DNA of 64,000 bases from Sulfitobacter sp. DFL-14 (GCF_003335585.1 NZ_QBFD01000046.1:31165-95164); one strand, 5' to 3'; numbered from the stretch's first letter, positions 51,198-61,718 are shown. Numbers and translations: made by a program. Notes: generated by a model not told the origin, from the letters alone.

Positions 51198-51779
51198 TTA
51201 CCGGGTGAGGATCAACTCTCCACCAGTGATTTCGATACGGCCCCAGCGCTGCAGATAGCCCATGCCCAGCAGGGATTGCCGCATCTCGCCCGCGTTCACC
51301 ACGGCGGCGACATCGGTATCAGTGACCGCGCCCAGGGTGACGGTATCCAGCGTGACAAAGGCGGTGCGTACTTCGCCGTTGGCGGTATTGGCGGTGCCGT
51401 GGAACTTCAGGCTGTCCGGGTCGACCCCGGCGCGGCGCGCATCGGCCTGGGTCAGCACCAGGTCGGTGGCACCGGTGTCCACCACGAAACGGATGGGGGT
51501 GTCGTTGATGTCGAGCGTCAGGTAGTAATGGCTGTCGCGCGATTTGGGCACGACGATCTTGTCACCGCCCGTCAGCACCATCTGCGGATGCCGCGCGTCG
51601 CGGCTGATGTCCTGCCAGAGCCCCACGGCGGCGGCGCCGCCGACAAAGATCATGCCCCAGACGGCGGCATGTTGCAGGCTGCGGTTCAGGCTTTCGCGCG
51701 ATTGCAGGATGAACCAGCCGATCACCATGGTGCCGAGCACCACCAGGTAGATCAATTGCATTGTGTCGATACCGCCCAT
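51198..51779 (-). CDS. Membrane-anchored clan AA aspartic protease (TIGR02281-like)
   Basis: A 193-residue retropepsin-like protease. Two N-terminal hydrophobic segments (MQLIYLVVLGTMVIGWFIL and AAVWGMIFVGGAAAVGLW) anchor it; the catalytic motif is VVDTGATDLVLT near 99-110, and GRIEITGGELIL closes the fold. ATG at 51779 has GGAGGAG nine bases upstream. Probably acts on periplasmic clients. It is convergent with holC. Confidence 0.88.
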   Translation of the reverse strand: MGGIDTMQLIYLVVLGTMVIGWFILQSRESLNRSLQHAAVWGMIFVGGAAAVGLWQDISRDARHPQMVLTGGDKIVVPKSRDSHYYLTLDINDTPIRFVVDTGATDLVLTQADARRAGVDPDSLKFHGTANTANGEVRTAFVTLDTVTLGAVTDTDVAAVVNAGEMRQSLLGMGYLQRWGRIEITGGELILTR

Positions 51780-51835
51780 CTGTCGCATCTCCTCCGGCTG
51801 GCTACCGATATAGATAGGCGCGGCGGGCGATGATG

Positions 51836-52468
51836 TCAGCCCGCGCCGGGGCCGAAACCGAAGGCGCTGAGCCCGTCGAGCACGAATTGCACCGACAGGG
51901 CGGCCAGCAGCATGCCCAGCAATCGGGTGATCACGTCGATCCCGGTCTTGCCGATCACATGTTCCAGATAGCTGGAGGCCTGGAGCAGCAGGGCCATCAC
52001 CACAAGCGTGAGCGCGGTGATCCCCAGCACCGTCACCAGCCCCTCGGCCCCCGGGCGTTCGCCGGTCAGAAGGATCACCGAGGCGATGGAGCCGGGACCG
52101 GCCATCAGCGGGATCGCCAGCGGAAAGACCGAAGGGTCATCGACGGAGGTCTCATCGGTGCGGTCCTCGCGCCGTTTCGTGCGCCGCTCGAAGAGCATGT
52201 CGAGGGCGGTCAGAAACAACAGGATGCCCCCTGCGACCCGGAAGGCGGGCATGGAGATGCCGATGAAGCCCAGAACGGCCTCACCCAGAAAGGCAAAGAG
52301 GGTCAGCACCAGGCCCGCAACCAGCACCGCCCGCCAGGCCACGCGCCGCCGCTGGGCGCGGGACATGCCGGGTGTCAGGGCGATGAAAAGCGGGGCAATG
52401 CCGATCGGGTCGATCACCACGAACATGGTGACAAGTGCCGTGATCATATAGGCGGTGTCGAGCGTCAT
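51836..52468 (-). CDS. MarC family membrane protein
   Basis: A 210-residue, six-helix protein of the MarC/NAAT family (MFVVIDPIGIAPLFIALTPG near 15-34, the AIPLMAGPGSIASVIL segment near 117-132). Name by history; the role as an antibiotic-resistance factor is not supported, and some relatives move neutral amino acids. Downstream of the ABC-F gene after a 109-bp gap. Confidence 0.9.
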   Translation of the reverse strand: MTLDTAYMITALVTMFVVIDPIGIAPLFIALTPGMSRAQRRRVAWRAVLVAGLVLTLFAFLGEAVLGFIGISMPAFRVAGGILLFLTALDMLFERRTKRREDRTDETSVDDPSVFPLAIPLMAGPGSIASVILLTGERPGAEGLVTVLGITALTLVVMALLLQASSYLEHVIGKTGIDVITRLLGMLLAALSVQFVLDGLSAFGFGPGAG

Positions 52469-52513
52469 GATGCCGTGATCCGATTGCGGGCTGCGCCCAT
52501 TCCATTGTTTTGC

Positions 52514-52545
52514 GGGGGCGCTGCCCCCATCGGCCAGAGGCCGAT
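52514..52545 (-). terminator. Two adjacent hairpins between the ABC-F gene and marC
   Basis: GGGGGC-GCT-GCCCCC (52514-52528) and ATCGGCC-AGA-GGCCGAT (52529-52545), both perfect. A copy of the recurring motif (GAATATTTCCTGCCAAAAAG, 52554-52573) lies just upstream in the direction of transcription. Probable terminator of the ABC-F gene. Confidence 0.6.
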
Positions 52546-52577
52546 TCCCCCGGGAATATTTCCTGCCAAAAAGAAAG

Positions 52578-54437
52578 TCAGGCGGTGGCTTTCTCCAGTT
52601 TTTCCTGTGCGGACATCCAAAGCGTTTCAGCGCGTTCGAGCGCCTGCATCACTTCGGCGTATTTCTTGTTCCAGACTTCCAGCTCGCCCACCTTGGTATC
52701 TTCGTAAAGGGCGGGATCGGCCAGCTTCTTGGCCAGTTTATCGCGCATTTCGTTGATTTTCTCAACGCGGGCTTCGGATTTGCGGACTTCCGAGCGCAAA
52801 ACAAGGATATCTTCGCGGCTGGCGCGCTTTGCCTTGGGCGTCTCCTTGGGCTTGCTGTTCTTGCTGACCGGACGGGTCGGCTGCAGCAGCATCTTGCGGT
52901 AACTTTCCAGGTCGTCCTCGTAAGGTGTCACGGTGCCGTTCGACACCAGCCAGAGCCGGTCCGCCACCATGGAGAGCAGGTGCATGTCGTGGCTGACCAG
53001 GATCACCGCGCCGGAGTATTGCGTCAGCGCTTCCACCAGCGCCTCGCGGCTTTCGATGTCGAGGTGGTTGGTCGGCTCGTCGAGGATCAGCAGATGCGGC
53101 GCGTCCAGCGTCGCCAGCAGCAGCGACAGCCGCGCCTTCTGGCCACCCGACAGGCGGCCGACCTCGGTTTCGGCCTGATCGGCGCCAAGGCCGAATCCCG
53201 CCAGCTGCGCGCGCAGTTTGGAATGCAGCACGCCGGGGCGTGCGCTGATCATGTGCTGCAGCGGGGTTTCATTGATGTGAAGCTCGTCCACCTGGTGCTG
53301 GGCAAAGAAGCCGATGCGCAGCTTGTTGGCCTTCACCGCCTTGCCGTCCATCAGCACCAGCCGGTCCGACAGCAGTTTCGACAGCGTCGATTTGCCCTGG
53401 CCGTTCTTGCCCAGCAGCGCGATGCGGTCGTCCTGGTCGATGCGCAGGTTCAGCCGGGACAGCACCGGCTGGCCGGGGGTATAGCCGGTGGAACCGCCTT
53501 CGATGGAGATGATGGGGGGCGACAGCTCCTCCGGTTCGGGGAAGGTGAAGACCCGTTTCGCCGCCTGTTCGGGGGTCGAGATCATGTCCATCTTCTCGAT
53601 CATCTTGAGGCGGGACTGGGCCTGTTTGGCCTTGGAGGCCTTGGCCTTGAACCGGTCCACGAAGGCCTGCATGTGGTCGCGGCGGGCCTGTTGTTTCTTG
53701 GCCATGGCGGCCTGCACCGCGCGCTGTTCGGCGCGCTGACGGGCGAATTGGTCATAGGGGCCCTGATAGAAGGTCAGCTTGCGGTCTTCCAGATGCAGGA
53801 TGCCGTTCACGGCCCGGTTCAGCAAACCGCGGTCGTGGCTGATGATGATGACCGTATGGGGATACTTGGCCAGGTAGCTTTCCAGCCAGAGTGCGCCTTC
53901 GAGGTCGAGATAGTTGGTCGGTTCGTCCAGCAGCAGCAGGTCGGGCTGCGCAAAGAGCACGCCCGCCAGTGCCACGCGCATCCGCCAGCCGCCCGAGAAG
54001 TCGGAGCAGGGCATCTGCTGTTCCGCGTCGTCAAAGCCCAGGCCCTTGAGGATCGAGGCCGCGCGCCCTTCGGCGGACCAGGCGTCTATATCGGCCAGCC
54101 GCGACTGGATGTCGGCGATGCGGCCGGGATCCTTCGCCGTCTCCGATTCCGCCATCAGCGCCGCGCGTTCGGTATCGGCGGCCAGCACCGTGTCGATCAG
54201 CGAGACGTCGGAGGAGGGAACCTCCTGCGCCACGCCGCCGATCCTGGCCCGGCTCGGCAGGCTGATGTCGCCGCCGTCCAGCGCCAGTTCACCGCGGATG
54301 ATGCGGAACAGGGTGGTTTTGCCCGCGCCATTGCGCCCGACAAGGCCGACCTTGTGACCTTCGGGGATGACGGCGCTTGCCTCTTCAAAGAGCGGACGGC
54401 CCTCGACGGAGTAGTTGATTTCGGAAATGCGTAACAT
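52578..54437 (-). CDS. ABC-F family ATPase
   Basis: A 619-residue cytosolic protein with two ABC domains (first signature FSGGWRMRVALAGVL with LLLDEPTNYLDLE; second LSGGQKARLSLLLA with LILDEPTNHLDIE), joined by a linker (~235-300, helical and basic) and a C-terminal coiled coil. ABC-F proteins act on stalled or starting ribosomes; this one is nearest to Uup/YheS types. ATG at 54437. Confidence 0.93.
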   Translation of the reverse strand: MLRISEINYSVEGRPLFEEASAVIPEGHKVGLVGRNGAGKTTLFRIIRGELALDGGDISLPSRARIGGVAQEVPSSDVSLIDTVLAADTERAALMAESETAKDPGRIADIQSRLADIDAWSAEGRAASILKGLGFDDAEQQMPCSDFSGGWRMRVALAGVLFAQPDLLLLDEPTNYLDLEGALWLESYLAKYPHTVIIISHDRGLLNRAVNGILHLEDRKLTFYQGPYDQFARQRAEQRAVQAAMAKKQQARRDHMQAFVDRFKAKASKAKQAQSRLKMIEKMDMISTPEQAAKRVFTFPEPEELSPPIISIEGGSTGYTPGQPVLSRLNLRIDQDDRIALLGKNGQGKSTLSKLLSDRLVLMDGKAVKANKLRIGFFAQHQVDELHINETPLQHMISARPGVLHSKLRAQLAGFGLGADQAETEVGRLSGGQKARLSLLLATLDAPHLLILDEPTNHLDIESREALVEALTQYSGAVILVSHDMHLLSMVADRLWLVSNGTVTPYEDDLESYRKMLLQPTRPVSKNSKPKETPKAKRASREDILVLRSEVRKSEARVEKINEMRDKLAKKLADPALYEDTKVGELEVWNKKYAEVMQALERAETLWMSAQEKLEKATA

Positions 54438-54542
54438 GGACGCGGTGTGGACCAAGTTGCAGGCCCCGTCAATCGCGGCTTTTCAAGCCCCGGACCCCAT
54501 GGTAGGGAGCGCCAAATTCAACACCCCGAAGGAGCAAGCCAC

Positions 54543-54965
54543 ATGGCCCTTGAGCGTACATTTTCGATCATCAAGCCCGATGCCACCCGCCGCAACCTGA
54601 CCGGCGCCATCAACAAGAAGTTCGAGGATGCCGGTCTGCGCATCGTGGCGCAGAAGCGGATTCACCTGACCAAGGCGCAGGCGGGCGAGTTCTACAAGGT
54701 GCACGCCGAGCGTCCCTTCTATGACGAACTGTGCGAATTCATGGCCTCTGCGCCGATCGTGGCTCAGGTTCTGGAAGGCGAAGGCGCCATTGCCAAGAAC
54801 CGTGAAGTGATGGGGGCCACCAACCCCGCCGATGCCGAAGCCGGCACCATCCGCGCCGAGTTCGCCGAAAGCGTTGGCGAAAACTCCGTGCACGGGTCGG
54901 ACGCGCCCGAAACGGCAGCGGTCGAGATCGCCTATTTCTTCTCGGGCCTCGAACTGGTCGGCTGA
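54543..54965 (+). CDS. ndk: Nucleoside diphosphate kinase
   Basis: A 140-residue enzyme equalising NDP/NTP pools. The phospho-histidine is in NSVHGSDAPETA near 115-126; the N-terminal MALERTFSIIKPDATRRN is typical. ATG at 54543 with GAAGGAG upstream. Divergent from the ABC-F gene, and a strong terminator follows. Confidence 0.97.
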   Translation: MALERTFSIIKPDATRRNLTGAINKKFEDAGLRIVAQKRIHLTKAQAGEFYKVHAERPFYDELCEFMASAPIVAQVLEGEGAIAKNREVMGATNPADAEAGTIRAEFAESVGENSVHGSDAPETAAVEIAYFFSGLELVG

Positions 54966-55023
54966 GGCAGGCCAGACCGGACGAAGCCGCGCCTGCGTCT
55001 TCCCTGACGGTCTCCGAATTCTG

Positions 55024-55051
55024 ACGCCCTCGCGGGAAACCGCGGGGGCGT
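55024..55051 (+). terminator. Terminator after ndk
   Basis: ACGCCC-T-CGCGG (55024-55035), GAAA loop, CCGCG-G-GGGCGT (55040-55051): a 12-bp stem with one G-U and a GAAA tetraloop. No long U-tract. Confidence 0.7.
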
Positions 55052-55164
55052 TGGCGTTATTACGCGCGACTTTCGAACAACGCGGGCCCGGGCCGCCTGC
55101 CTGTGGTATGCGGTTCTAGATTGGAACACCTTGGAACACTCGGGAACATATGGGGGAAATCGCC

Positions 55165-55530
55165 ATGGCACCCGCGCTCGGTCGGATCGTTATCTATTCA
55201 GGGAAGATCGACCAGATGGCCGATTTCTATGCGCGCCACTTCGGTTTTACGGTGAAGCGCGCTGAAGGGGACCGCATTGTGGAACTGGTGCCGCAAAATG
55301 CCGGTCTCAGCCTTCTTTTGCATCCCCTGGCGGCGAAACAGAAGGAAGGTCAGGTTCTGGTGAAGCTGGTGTTTGACGTCGAAGATGTCGCGGTGTTCTG
55401 CGTGGAAGCAAGCGCCAATGGGCTGGTGTTCGGAAAGGTCCATCAGGCGGATGGATACAGCTTTGCCAACGCCAAGGACCCGTCGAAAAATTCCATTCAG
55501 GTAACGAGCCGGGCTTTCGCCGGGTCATGA
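55165..55530 (+). CDS. VOC-family (glyoxalase-like) protein
   Basis: A 121-residue vicinal-oxygen-chelate domain (RIVIYSGKIDQMADFYARHFGF near 7-28; VLVKLVFDVEDVAVF in the middle). Members bind metals and act as isomerases, dioxygenases or drug-resistance proteins. The metal ligands cannot be fixed here. ATG at 55165 with GGGGGAA upstream. Confidence 0.82.
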   Translation: MAPALGRIVIYSGKIDQMADFYARHFGFTVKRAEGDRIVELVPQNAGLSLLLHPLAAKQKEGQVLVKLVFDVEDVAVFCVEASANGLVFGKVHQADGYSFANAKDPSKNSIQVTSRAFAGS

Positions 55531-55556
55531 TCGGGGTCCGGGCCCGGTGGCGCGGC

Positions 55557-55679
55557 TCAGATGCTGGCGTAATCTGTGATCTGCGGCGGTTTGGGTTTGG
55601 GCTTTTGCGCCAGGCTCTGGTCCGGCGCGGGGGCCGGATTGGGCGGTTCAGGGCGCGGGTCGGGGTCATGGCGGGCCAT
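55557..55679 (-). CDS. Proline-rich 40-residue protein
   Basis: A 40-residue ORF, MARHDPDPRPEPPNPAPAP... ending ...PPQITDYASI, between the VOC gene and galM. It has a proper ribosome-binding site (GGAG, 8-nt spacing) before the ATG at 55679. It is hydrophilic, with proline-rich repeats and no signal peptide. I seem to recall similar tiny proteins in relatives but no function. Confidence 0.6.
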   Translation of the reverse strand: MARHDPDPRPEPPNPAPAPDQSLAQKPKPKPPQITDYASI

Positions 55680-55778
55680 TTGACTGCTCCTCAATACAGG
55701 CGCGGGTTTGGCGCCCGGCTCAAAAGCTTGCGCAAGACTGTGCCGACAACGGGGCTGAATTAAGGCGATAATAGGGCG

Positions 55779-56741
55779 TTATGGCTTTTGGGTGATCTGG
55801 TATTCGGTTCTCTGCTGCCAGATGCGGCCCGGTTCCAGCGTGATCTGCGGAAAATGCCCATGATGCGGGGCGTCCGGCCAATACTGCGGTTCCAGCGCCA
55901 TGGCGTGAAAGGGGCGCAGGCCTTGGCCGCCGGGCAGGGCGCCGGGCGTGTCGGGCAGGAAGTTCCCGTTATAGACCTGAAGTCCGGGTGCATCCGTGGC
56001 AATGCGCAACTGGGTGCCGGTGGCGCCGGTCAGCCAGGCCACCGGGCGGATCTGCGCTGGGGGTGCATCGGAAAGGCAGTAGTTCAGGTCCAGCGCGCTG
56101 TCGCGTGGCACCGGCCGGGGGCTGCGAAAGTCGAAAGGGGTCTCTGCAAGCGGGGCCACGGCACCCCGGGGCAGCCGCTGTGGATCTGTCGGCAGGTAGT
56201 GCGCGGCGTCGATCCGCAGACTGTGGCTGGTGATATCGCTAAGCCCGTCAAGGTTCCAATAGGGGTGATGGGCCAGGTTCATCGCGGTTGCGCGGTCGGT
56301 CTCGGCGCGCAGCGTCAGGCTCAGCAGCGCGCCGGTCAGCCGGTAGTCCGCGCGGATCACGCGGTTGCCGGGCAGGCCACCTTCGCCATCTTTCAGTTCG
56401 ATCCCCAGAGTCAGACGGTCGGCACTATGGGTAAGGACGTTCCATGCATGGCTGTGCAGGCCGTCGGGGCCGGAATGCAGGGTGTTTTCCCCTTCGTTCC
56501 GGGGCATCTGCCAGGGCTGGCCGGACAGGGAAATCCTGCCGCCCGTGATTCTGTTGGCCACCGGCCCCACGATGGCACCGGCATAGATCGGCAGCCGCGC
56601 GTGATCTTGCGGGTCGGCAAATCCCAGCACGAGGTTCTGTGTGCCGCCCTGCAAATGCAGCCCGACAAGTGACGCGCCATGGGGCAGGATCTGCGCCGTC
56701 AGCGCGCCGGAGCGGATGGTGAGGGGGGCAAAGGGCGACAT
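55779..56741 (-). CDS. galM: Aldose 1-epimerase
   Basis: A 320-residue mutarotase. Catalytic-type features: NRITGGRISL near 60-69, NLAHHPYWNL near 154-163 (His active site) and the LDLNYCLSD segment near 214. Interconverts anomers of glucose/galactose. ATG at 56741. Divergent from ureD. Confidence 0.88.
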   Translation of the reverse strand: MSPFAPLTIRSGALTAQILPHGASLVGLHLQGGTQNLVLGFADPQDHARLPIYAGAIVGPVANRITGGRISLSGQPWQMPRNEGENTLHSGPDGLHSHAWNVLTHSADRLTLGIELKDGEGGLPGNRVIRADYRLTGALLSLTLRAETDRATAMNLAHHPYWNLDGLSDITSHSLRIDAAHYLPTDPQRLPRGAVAPLAETPFDFRSPRPVPRDSALDLNYCLSDAPPAQIRPVAWLTGATGTQLRIATDAPGLQVYNGNFLPDTPGALPGGQGLRPFHAMALEPQYWPDAPHHGHFPQITLEPGRIWQQRTEYQITQKP

Positions 56742-56952
56742 GGCCCCTTGATGCGGTCTGCATGCGGCGCAGGCAAGAGGCGGCAAGGGGGTTTGCACAA
56801 AAATTGATCACTGTGATCTGAAAACGGGCGAAATGACCTGCTGGCCCCGCGCAAGCAATTGCGATGGCGGTGGGGGGAGGTAGGTTGATCGGTGACCAAT
56901 CGGGAAAGGACAGCCGATCACCTCTTTTGCGCCGCAGGACTGGCTTGATGCC
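56742..56952. promoter_or_regulatory. Divergent control region of galM and the urease operon
   Basis: About 210 bp. It contains TTGCACAAAAATTGATCACT (56793-56812) and the inverted repeat GATCA-CTG-TGATC (56806-56818). This is a possible operator, but neither an NtrC nor an FNR site can be recognised with confidence. GGAAAGGACAG (56903-56913) resembles a ribosome-binding site for an upstream ureD start. Confidence 0.45.
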
Positions 56953-57759
56953 GTGCCGCTTCAGCCCCGCACCCGTGGGGCTGGCAGCATCGCCGTGCGC
57001 GCCGGTGCGCAGGGGGAAACGCGGCTGGCCAACCTGCGCCAGTCCGGCGCGATGAAGCTGGTGCTGCCCCGGGTTTTCCGCCCCGACATCGAGGCGGTGA
57101 TCGTGAACACGGCGGGGGGCGTGACCGGCGGTGACCGGTTGCAGCTGGAGGCGTCGGCCGGTGCCGGTGCCTGCCTGACGCTGAGCACGCAGGCGGCCGA
57201 ACGGATCTACCGCGCGCAGCCGGGCGAAGTGGGTTGCGTGGACACCCGGCTTGAGGTGGCGGCGGGGGCGCGGATCAACTGGTTGCCGCAGGAAACGATC
57301 CTGTTTGACCACGCCGCCCTGAACCGCCGCCTGACCGTTGATCTGGCCGCCGATGCGGGGTTCCTGATGGTGGAAACCCTGGTCTTTGGCCGTGCCGCCA
57401 TGGGCGAGGTCCTGCACGAAGTGCATCTGCGCGACCGCATCCGGATCAACCGGGCAGGCGCGCCGCTCTATCTGGACGGGATTGCGCTGGAGGGCGATGT
57501 GCAGCGCCATCTGGCGCGGCCTGCCATTGCAGGGGGCGCCGGGGCGGTGGCGACGCTGGTTTTTGTGGGCGGTGTGGCTGAGGCGCAGTTGCGGCCCCTG
57601 CGCGCGCTGCTGCCGGATACGGCGGCGGCCAGCCTGCTGCCGGGCGGGGTGCTGGTGGCCCGTCTGCTGGCATCGGACAGTTTCGAGCTGCGCCGCGCCG
57701 TGATCCCCGCCCTGATGCTGTTGAACGATGGGCACATGCCGCTGAACTGGAGATTATGA
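56953..57759 (+). CDS. ureD: Urease accessory protein UreD
   Basis: A 268-residue accessory protein for nickel insertion, scaffold of the UreD/F/G complex. Features: LQPRTRGAGSIAVRAGAQGE at the start, VNTAGGVTGGDRLQLEASAG near 50-69, and TLSTQAAERIYR near 77-88. GTG 56953 is the first standard start. In the same frame, 12 further codons stretch up to 56917 and match a UreD N-terminus (SFAPQDWLDA), preceded by a GGAAAGGA site but with ATC at 56917; so the true start is unsure. Confidence 0.93.
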   Translation: MPLQPRTRGAGSIAVRAGAQGETRLANLRQSGAMKLVLPRVFRPDIEAVIVNTAGGVTGGDRLQLEASAGAGACLTLSTQAAERIYRAQPGEVGCVDTRLEVAAGARINWLPQETILFDHAALNRRLTVDLAADAGFLMVETLVFGRAAMGEVLHEVHLRDRIRINRAGAPLYLDGIALEGDVQRHLARPAIAGGAGAVATLVFVGGVAEAQLRPLRALLPDTAAASLLPGGVLVARLLASDSFELRRAVIPALMLLNDGHMPLNWRL

Positions 57760-57760
57760 G

Positions 57761-58063
57761 ATGCAATTGACCCCAAGGGAAAAGGACAAGCTGCTGGTGG
57801 CCATGGCCGCCGAAGTGGCGCGCAAGAGGCTGGCACGCGGCGTGAAGCTGAACCATCCGGAGGCGATTGCCCTGATCACCGACACGGTGGTGGAAGGCGC
57901 GCGCGATGGCCGTTCCGTGGCCGACATGATGGAGGCGGGGGGCCATGTGCTGACCCGTGATCAATGCATGGAAGGCATCGCCGAGATGATCCACGACGTA
58001 CAGGTCGAGGCGACCTTTCCCGATGGCACCAAGCTGGTGACCGTTCACAACCCGATCCGCTGA
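57761..58063 (+). CDS. ureA: Urease gamma subunit
   Basis: A 100-residue structural subunit (MQLTPREKDKLLVAMAAEVA; LNHPEAIALITDTVVEGARDG near 30-50). Starts 1 nt after the ureD stop. Confidence 0.98.
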   Translation: MQLTPREKDKLLVAMAAEVARKRLARGVKLNHPEAIALITDTVVEGARDGRSVADMMEAGGHVLTRDQCMEGIAEMIHDVQVEATFPDGTKLVTVHNPIR

Positions 58064-58075
58064 AAAGGAAAACCC

Positions 58076-58288
58076 ATGAAGATTATTTCAACCCTTGGCC
58101 TTGTCGCCCTGGCTGCACCGGTGGCCGCCCATACCGATGCGGGGCTGCACCTGCATCCGCATGTCTCGGACGGTGCGGCGGCCTGGCTGCCGCTGGTGCT
58201 GGGCATGGTCACCATCGTCACCGCCGTCGCGGTGACGGCAGGACGTGCGGCCATCCGGGCACGCAACACGCGGGATCGCCGCAAATGA
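58076..58288 (+). CDS. Small His-containing membrane or exported protein between ureA and ureB
   Basis: A 70-residue protein: signal-like N-terminus (MKIISTLGLVALAAPVAA), a His-rich segment (HTDAGLHLHPHVSDG, 19-33) and a C-terminal hydrophobic segment (LPLVLGMVTIVTAVAVTA) with a basic end. It may bind nickel or copper in the periplasm. RBS AAAAGGAAAACCC precedes ATG 58076; it overlaps ureB by ATGA. Confidence 0.82.
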   Translation: MKIISTLGLVALAAPVAAHTDAGLHLHPHVSDGAAAWLPLVLGMVTIVTAVAVTAGRAAIRARNTRDRRK

Positions 58289-58596
58289 TCCCCGGCGAAG
58301 TGATCCCTGCCGCAGGCGACATCACCCTGAACGCGGGAACGGATGCGGTGGTGCTGATGGTTGCCAATACCGGCGACCGCCCGGTGCAGGTGGGCAGCCA
58401 CTATCATTTCGCCGAAACCAACCCGGCGCTGGAATTCGACCGCGCCGCCGCCCATGGGCGACGTCTGGACATCGCCGCAGGCACCGCCGTGCGCTTTGAA
58501 CCCGGCCAGCGCCGCGAGGTTGCGCTGGTGCCCTATGGTGGCAAGCGGGTGGTCTACGGCTTCAATGGCAAGGTGATGGGGGCACTGGATCAATGA
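58285..58596 (+). CDS. ureB: Urease beta subunit
   Basis: A 103-residue subunit (MIPGEVIPAAGDITLNAG; QVGSHYHFAETNPAL near 36-50; GFNGKVMGALDQ end). ATG at 58285 overlaps the previous gene (ATGA), and its stop overlaps the next small ORF. Confidence 0.97.
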   Translation: MIPGEVIPAAGDITLNAGTDAVVLMVANTGDRPVQVGSHYHFAETNPALEFDRAAAHGRRLDIAAGTAVRFEPGQRREVALVPYGGKRVVYGFNGKVMGALDQ

Positions 58597-58861
58597 CCCT
58601 TGTCTGCGAGAACAATGTTCAAAAGTTGGGCTACAAGAACCAAGTCTTCGTGGATGCCGAAATATTGGAATACCACGATTGCGATTTGAAGGCAGACGCT
58701 CGGTTTCATTTGAATGCTCCAATGAAGAGCAGCGGGTTGCCGCTCAGGAGCCTCCCAAGAATACCAGTTTTCTCGCTGTCCAAATGCACGAGCACCCGTC
58801 ACTCTTGGGTGGATCGCCGAAATGCAGAAATAGTGAATTTAATTCAGGGAGTTAATGCCTG

Positions 58862-58862
<1 letters not shown>
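58593..58862 (+). CDS. Low-GC hypothetical ORF between ureB and ureC
   Basis: An 89-codon ORF, overlapping the ureB stop by ATGA and ending one base into the ureC ATG. Composition is strikingly more AT-rich than both neighbours. The translation (MTLVCENNVQKLGYKNQVFV...) has no signal peptide or known motif. The GGGAG at its end serves as the ribosome-binding site of ureC. Its frame fits both overlaps, which favours a real, acquired gene; a non-coding insertion is also possible. Confidence 0.55.
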
Positions 58863-60571
<1,709 letters not shown>

Positions 60572-60586
60572 GAAAGGAAGTCGAAG

Positions 60587-61081
60587 ATGACACAAACCGC
60601 CGAAAGGACAAGAACGCTGCCCGTGGCGCAGACTCATTTGAAAAAGGGCCATTGGTCCGGCCCCGCCGAAATCTGCCTGCTGGATTACGAGGCGCGCTTT
60701 CTGCGCCGCAAGCGGCTGGAAACGGTGGAGGGGCGGCATTTTCTGGTGGATCTGCCGCAGACAACCTCGCTGGACCATGGCGATGCGCTGGTCCTGGAGG
60801 ACGGGACCTATATCCTTGTACGCGCGGCAGAGGAGGCGCTGTTACGCGTCACCGGGCCGGACCTGGCGCGGCTGGCCTGGCATATCGGCAACCGGCACAC
60901 GCCCTGCCAGATCGCGGCGGACCATCTGCTGATCCAGAACGATCCGGTGATCGGCCATATGCTGGAACATGTGGGCGCGACCCTGACCGAGGTCACGGCC
61001 CCCTTCACGCCGGAGGGCGGTGCCTATGGCCATGGGCGGACCCACAGCCATGAACACGGGAATACGGCGCATGCCCACTGA
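60587..61081 (+). CDS. ureE: Urease accessory protein UreE
   Basis: A 164-residue nickel metallochaperone. UreE N-terminal domain followed by the metal-binding ACT-like domain (LARLAWHIGNRHTPCQI near 95-111, IGHMLEHVGATLTEV near 125-139), with a His-rich tail ending SHEHGNTAHAH. Overlaps ureF by 11 bp. Confidence 0.95.
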   Translation: MTQTAERTRTLPVAQTHLKKGHWSGPAEICLLDYEARFLRRKRLETVEGRHFLVDLPQTTSLDHGDALVLEDGTYILVRAAEEALLRVTGPDLARLAWHIGNRHTPCQIAADHLLIQNDPVIGHMLEHVGATLTEVTAPFTPEGGAYGHGRTHSHEHGNTAHAH

Positions 61082-61718
61082 CAGCGATCTGCTGACCCTC
61101 GCGCAATGGTTTTCACCCAGCTATCCGCTGGGCTCCTTTGCCTATTCGCACGGGTTGGAGATGGCCATCGTGACCGGCCGGATCGACAGTGCCGGAAGCC
61201 TGCAGGCATGGCTGGAGGACGTACTGGCCCACGGCACCGGGCGCAATGATTGCATCCTGATCCGCGCGGCCCATGCCTGCACAGACCTGGATGCGGTGGC
61301 GGAAGTGGACGGACATGCCCGCGCCTTTGCCAGCAGTGCCGAGCGTCTGGCGGAAACCCGGGTGCAGGGCGGGGCATTCGCACGGACCACGGCCGCGATC
61401 TGGGGCGCTGCGCTGCCGGAACTGACCCATCCCGTTGCCGTGGGCTATGCCGCCGGGCGGATGTCCCTGCCGCTGGAGCTGACGGCACAGATGTATCTGC
61501 AGGCCTTTGCCAGCAACCTCGTCTCTGCCGCGGTGCGGCTGGTGCCACTGGGCCAGACCGAGGGGCAGGCCTGTCTGGCCGCCCTCAGCGGGCTGGTGGG
61601 ACAGGTCGTTGCAAAAAGCAGGGGCATGGACCTCGACGATCTGGCCGGCAGCGCCTTTTTGTCCGATGTGGCCGCGATGCGGCACGAAACACTTGAACAC
61701 AGGATATTTCGATCATGA
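61071..61718 (+). CDS. ureF: Urease accessory protein UreF
   Basis: A 215-residue helical protein (LAQWFSPSYPLGSFAYSHGLE near 9-29). Start ATG at 61071 inside the end of ureE. UreF couples UreD and UreG. It overlaps ureG by ATGA. Confidence 0.95.
   Translation: MPTDSDLLTLAQWFSPSYPLGSFAYSHGLEMAIVTGRIDSAGSLQAWLEDVLAHGTGRNDCILIRAAHACTDLDAVAEVDGHARAFASSAERLAETRVQGGAFARTTAAIWGAALPELTHPVAVGYAAGRMSLPLELTAQMYLQAFASNLVSAAVRLVPLGQTEGQACLAALSGLVGQVVAKSRGMDLDDLAGSAFLSDVAAMRHETLEHRIFRS

Noticed and set aside
56793..56818. NtrC or FNR binding site upstream of ureD
   Set aside because: TTGCAC and TTGAT words are present, but the required symmetrical partners are not at the expected distances.
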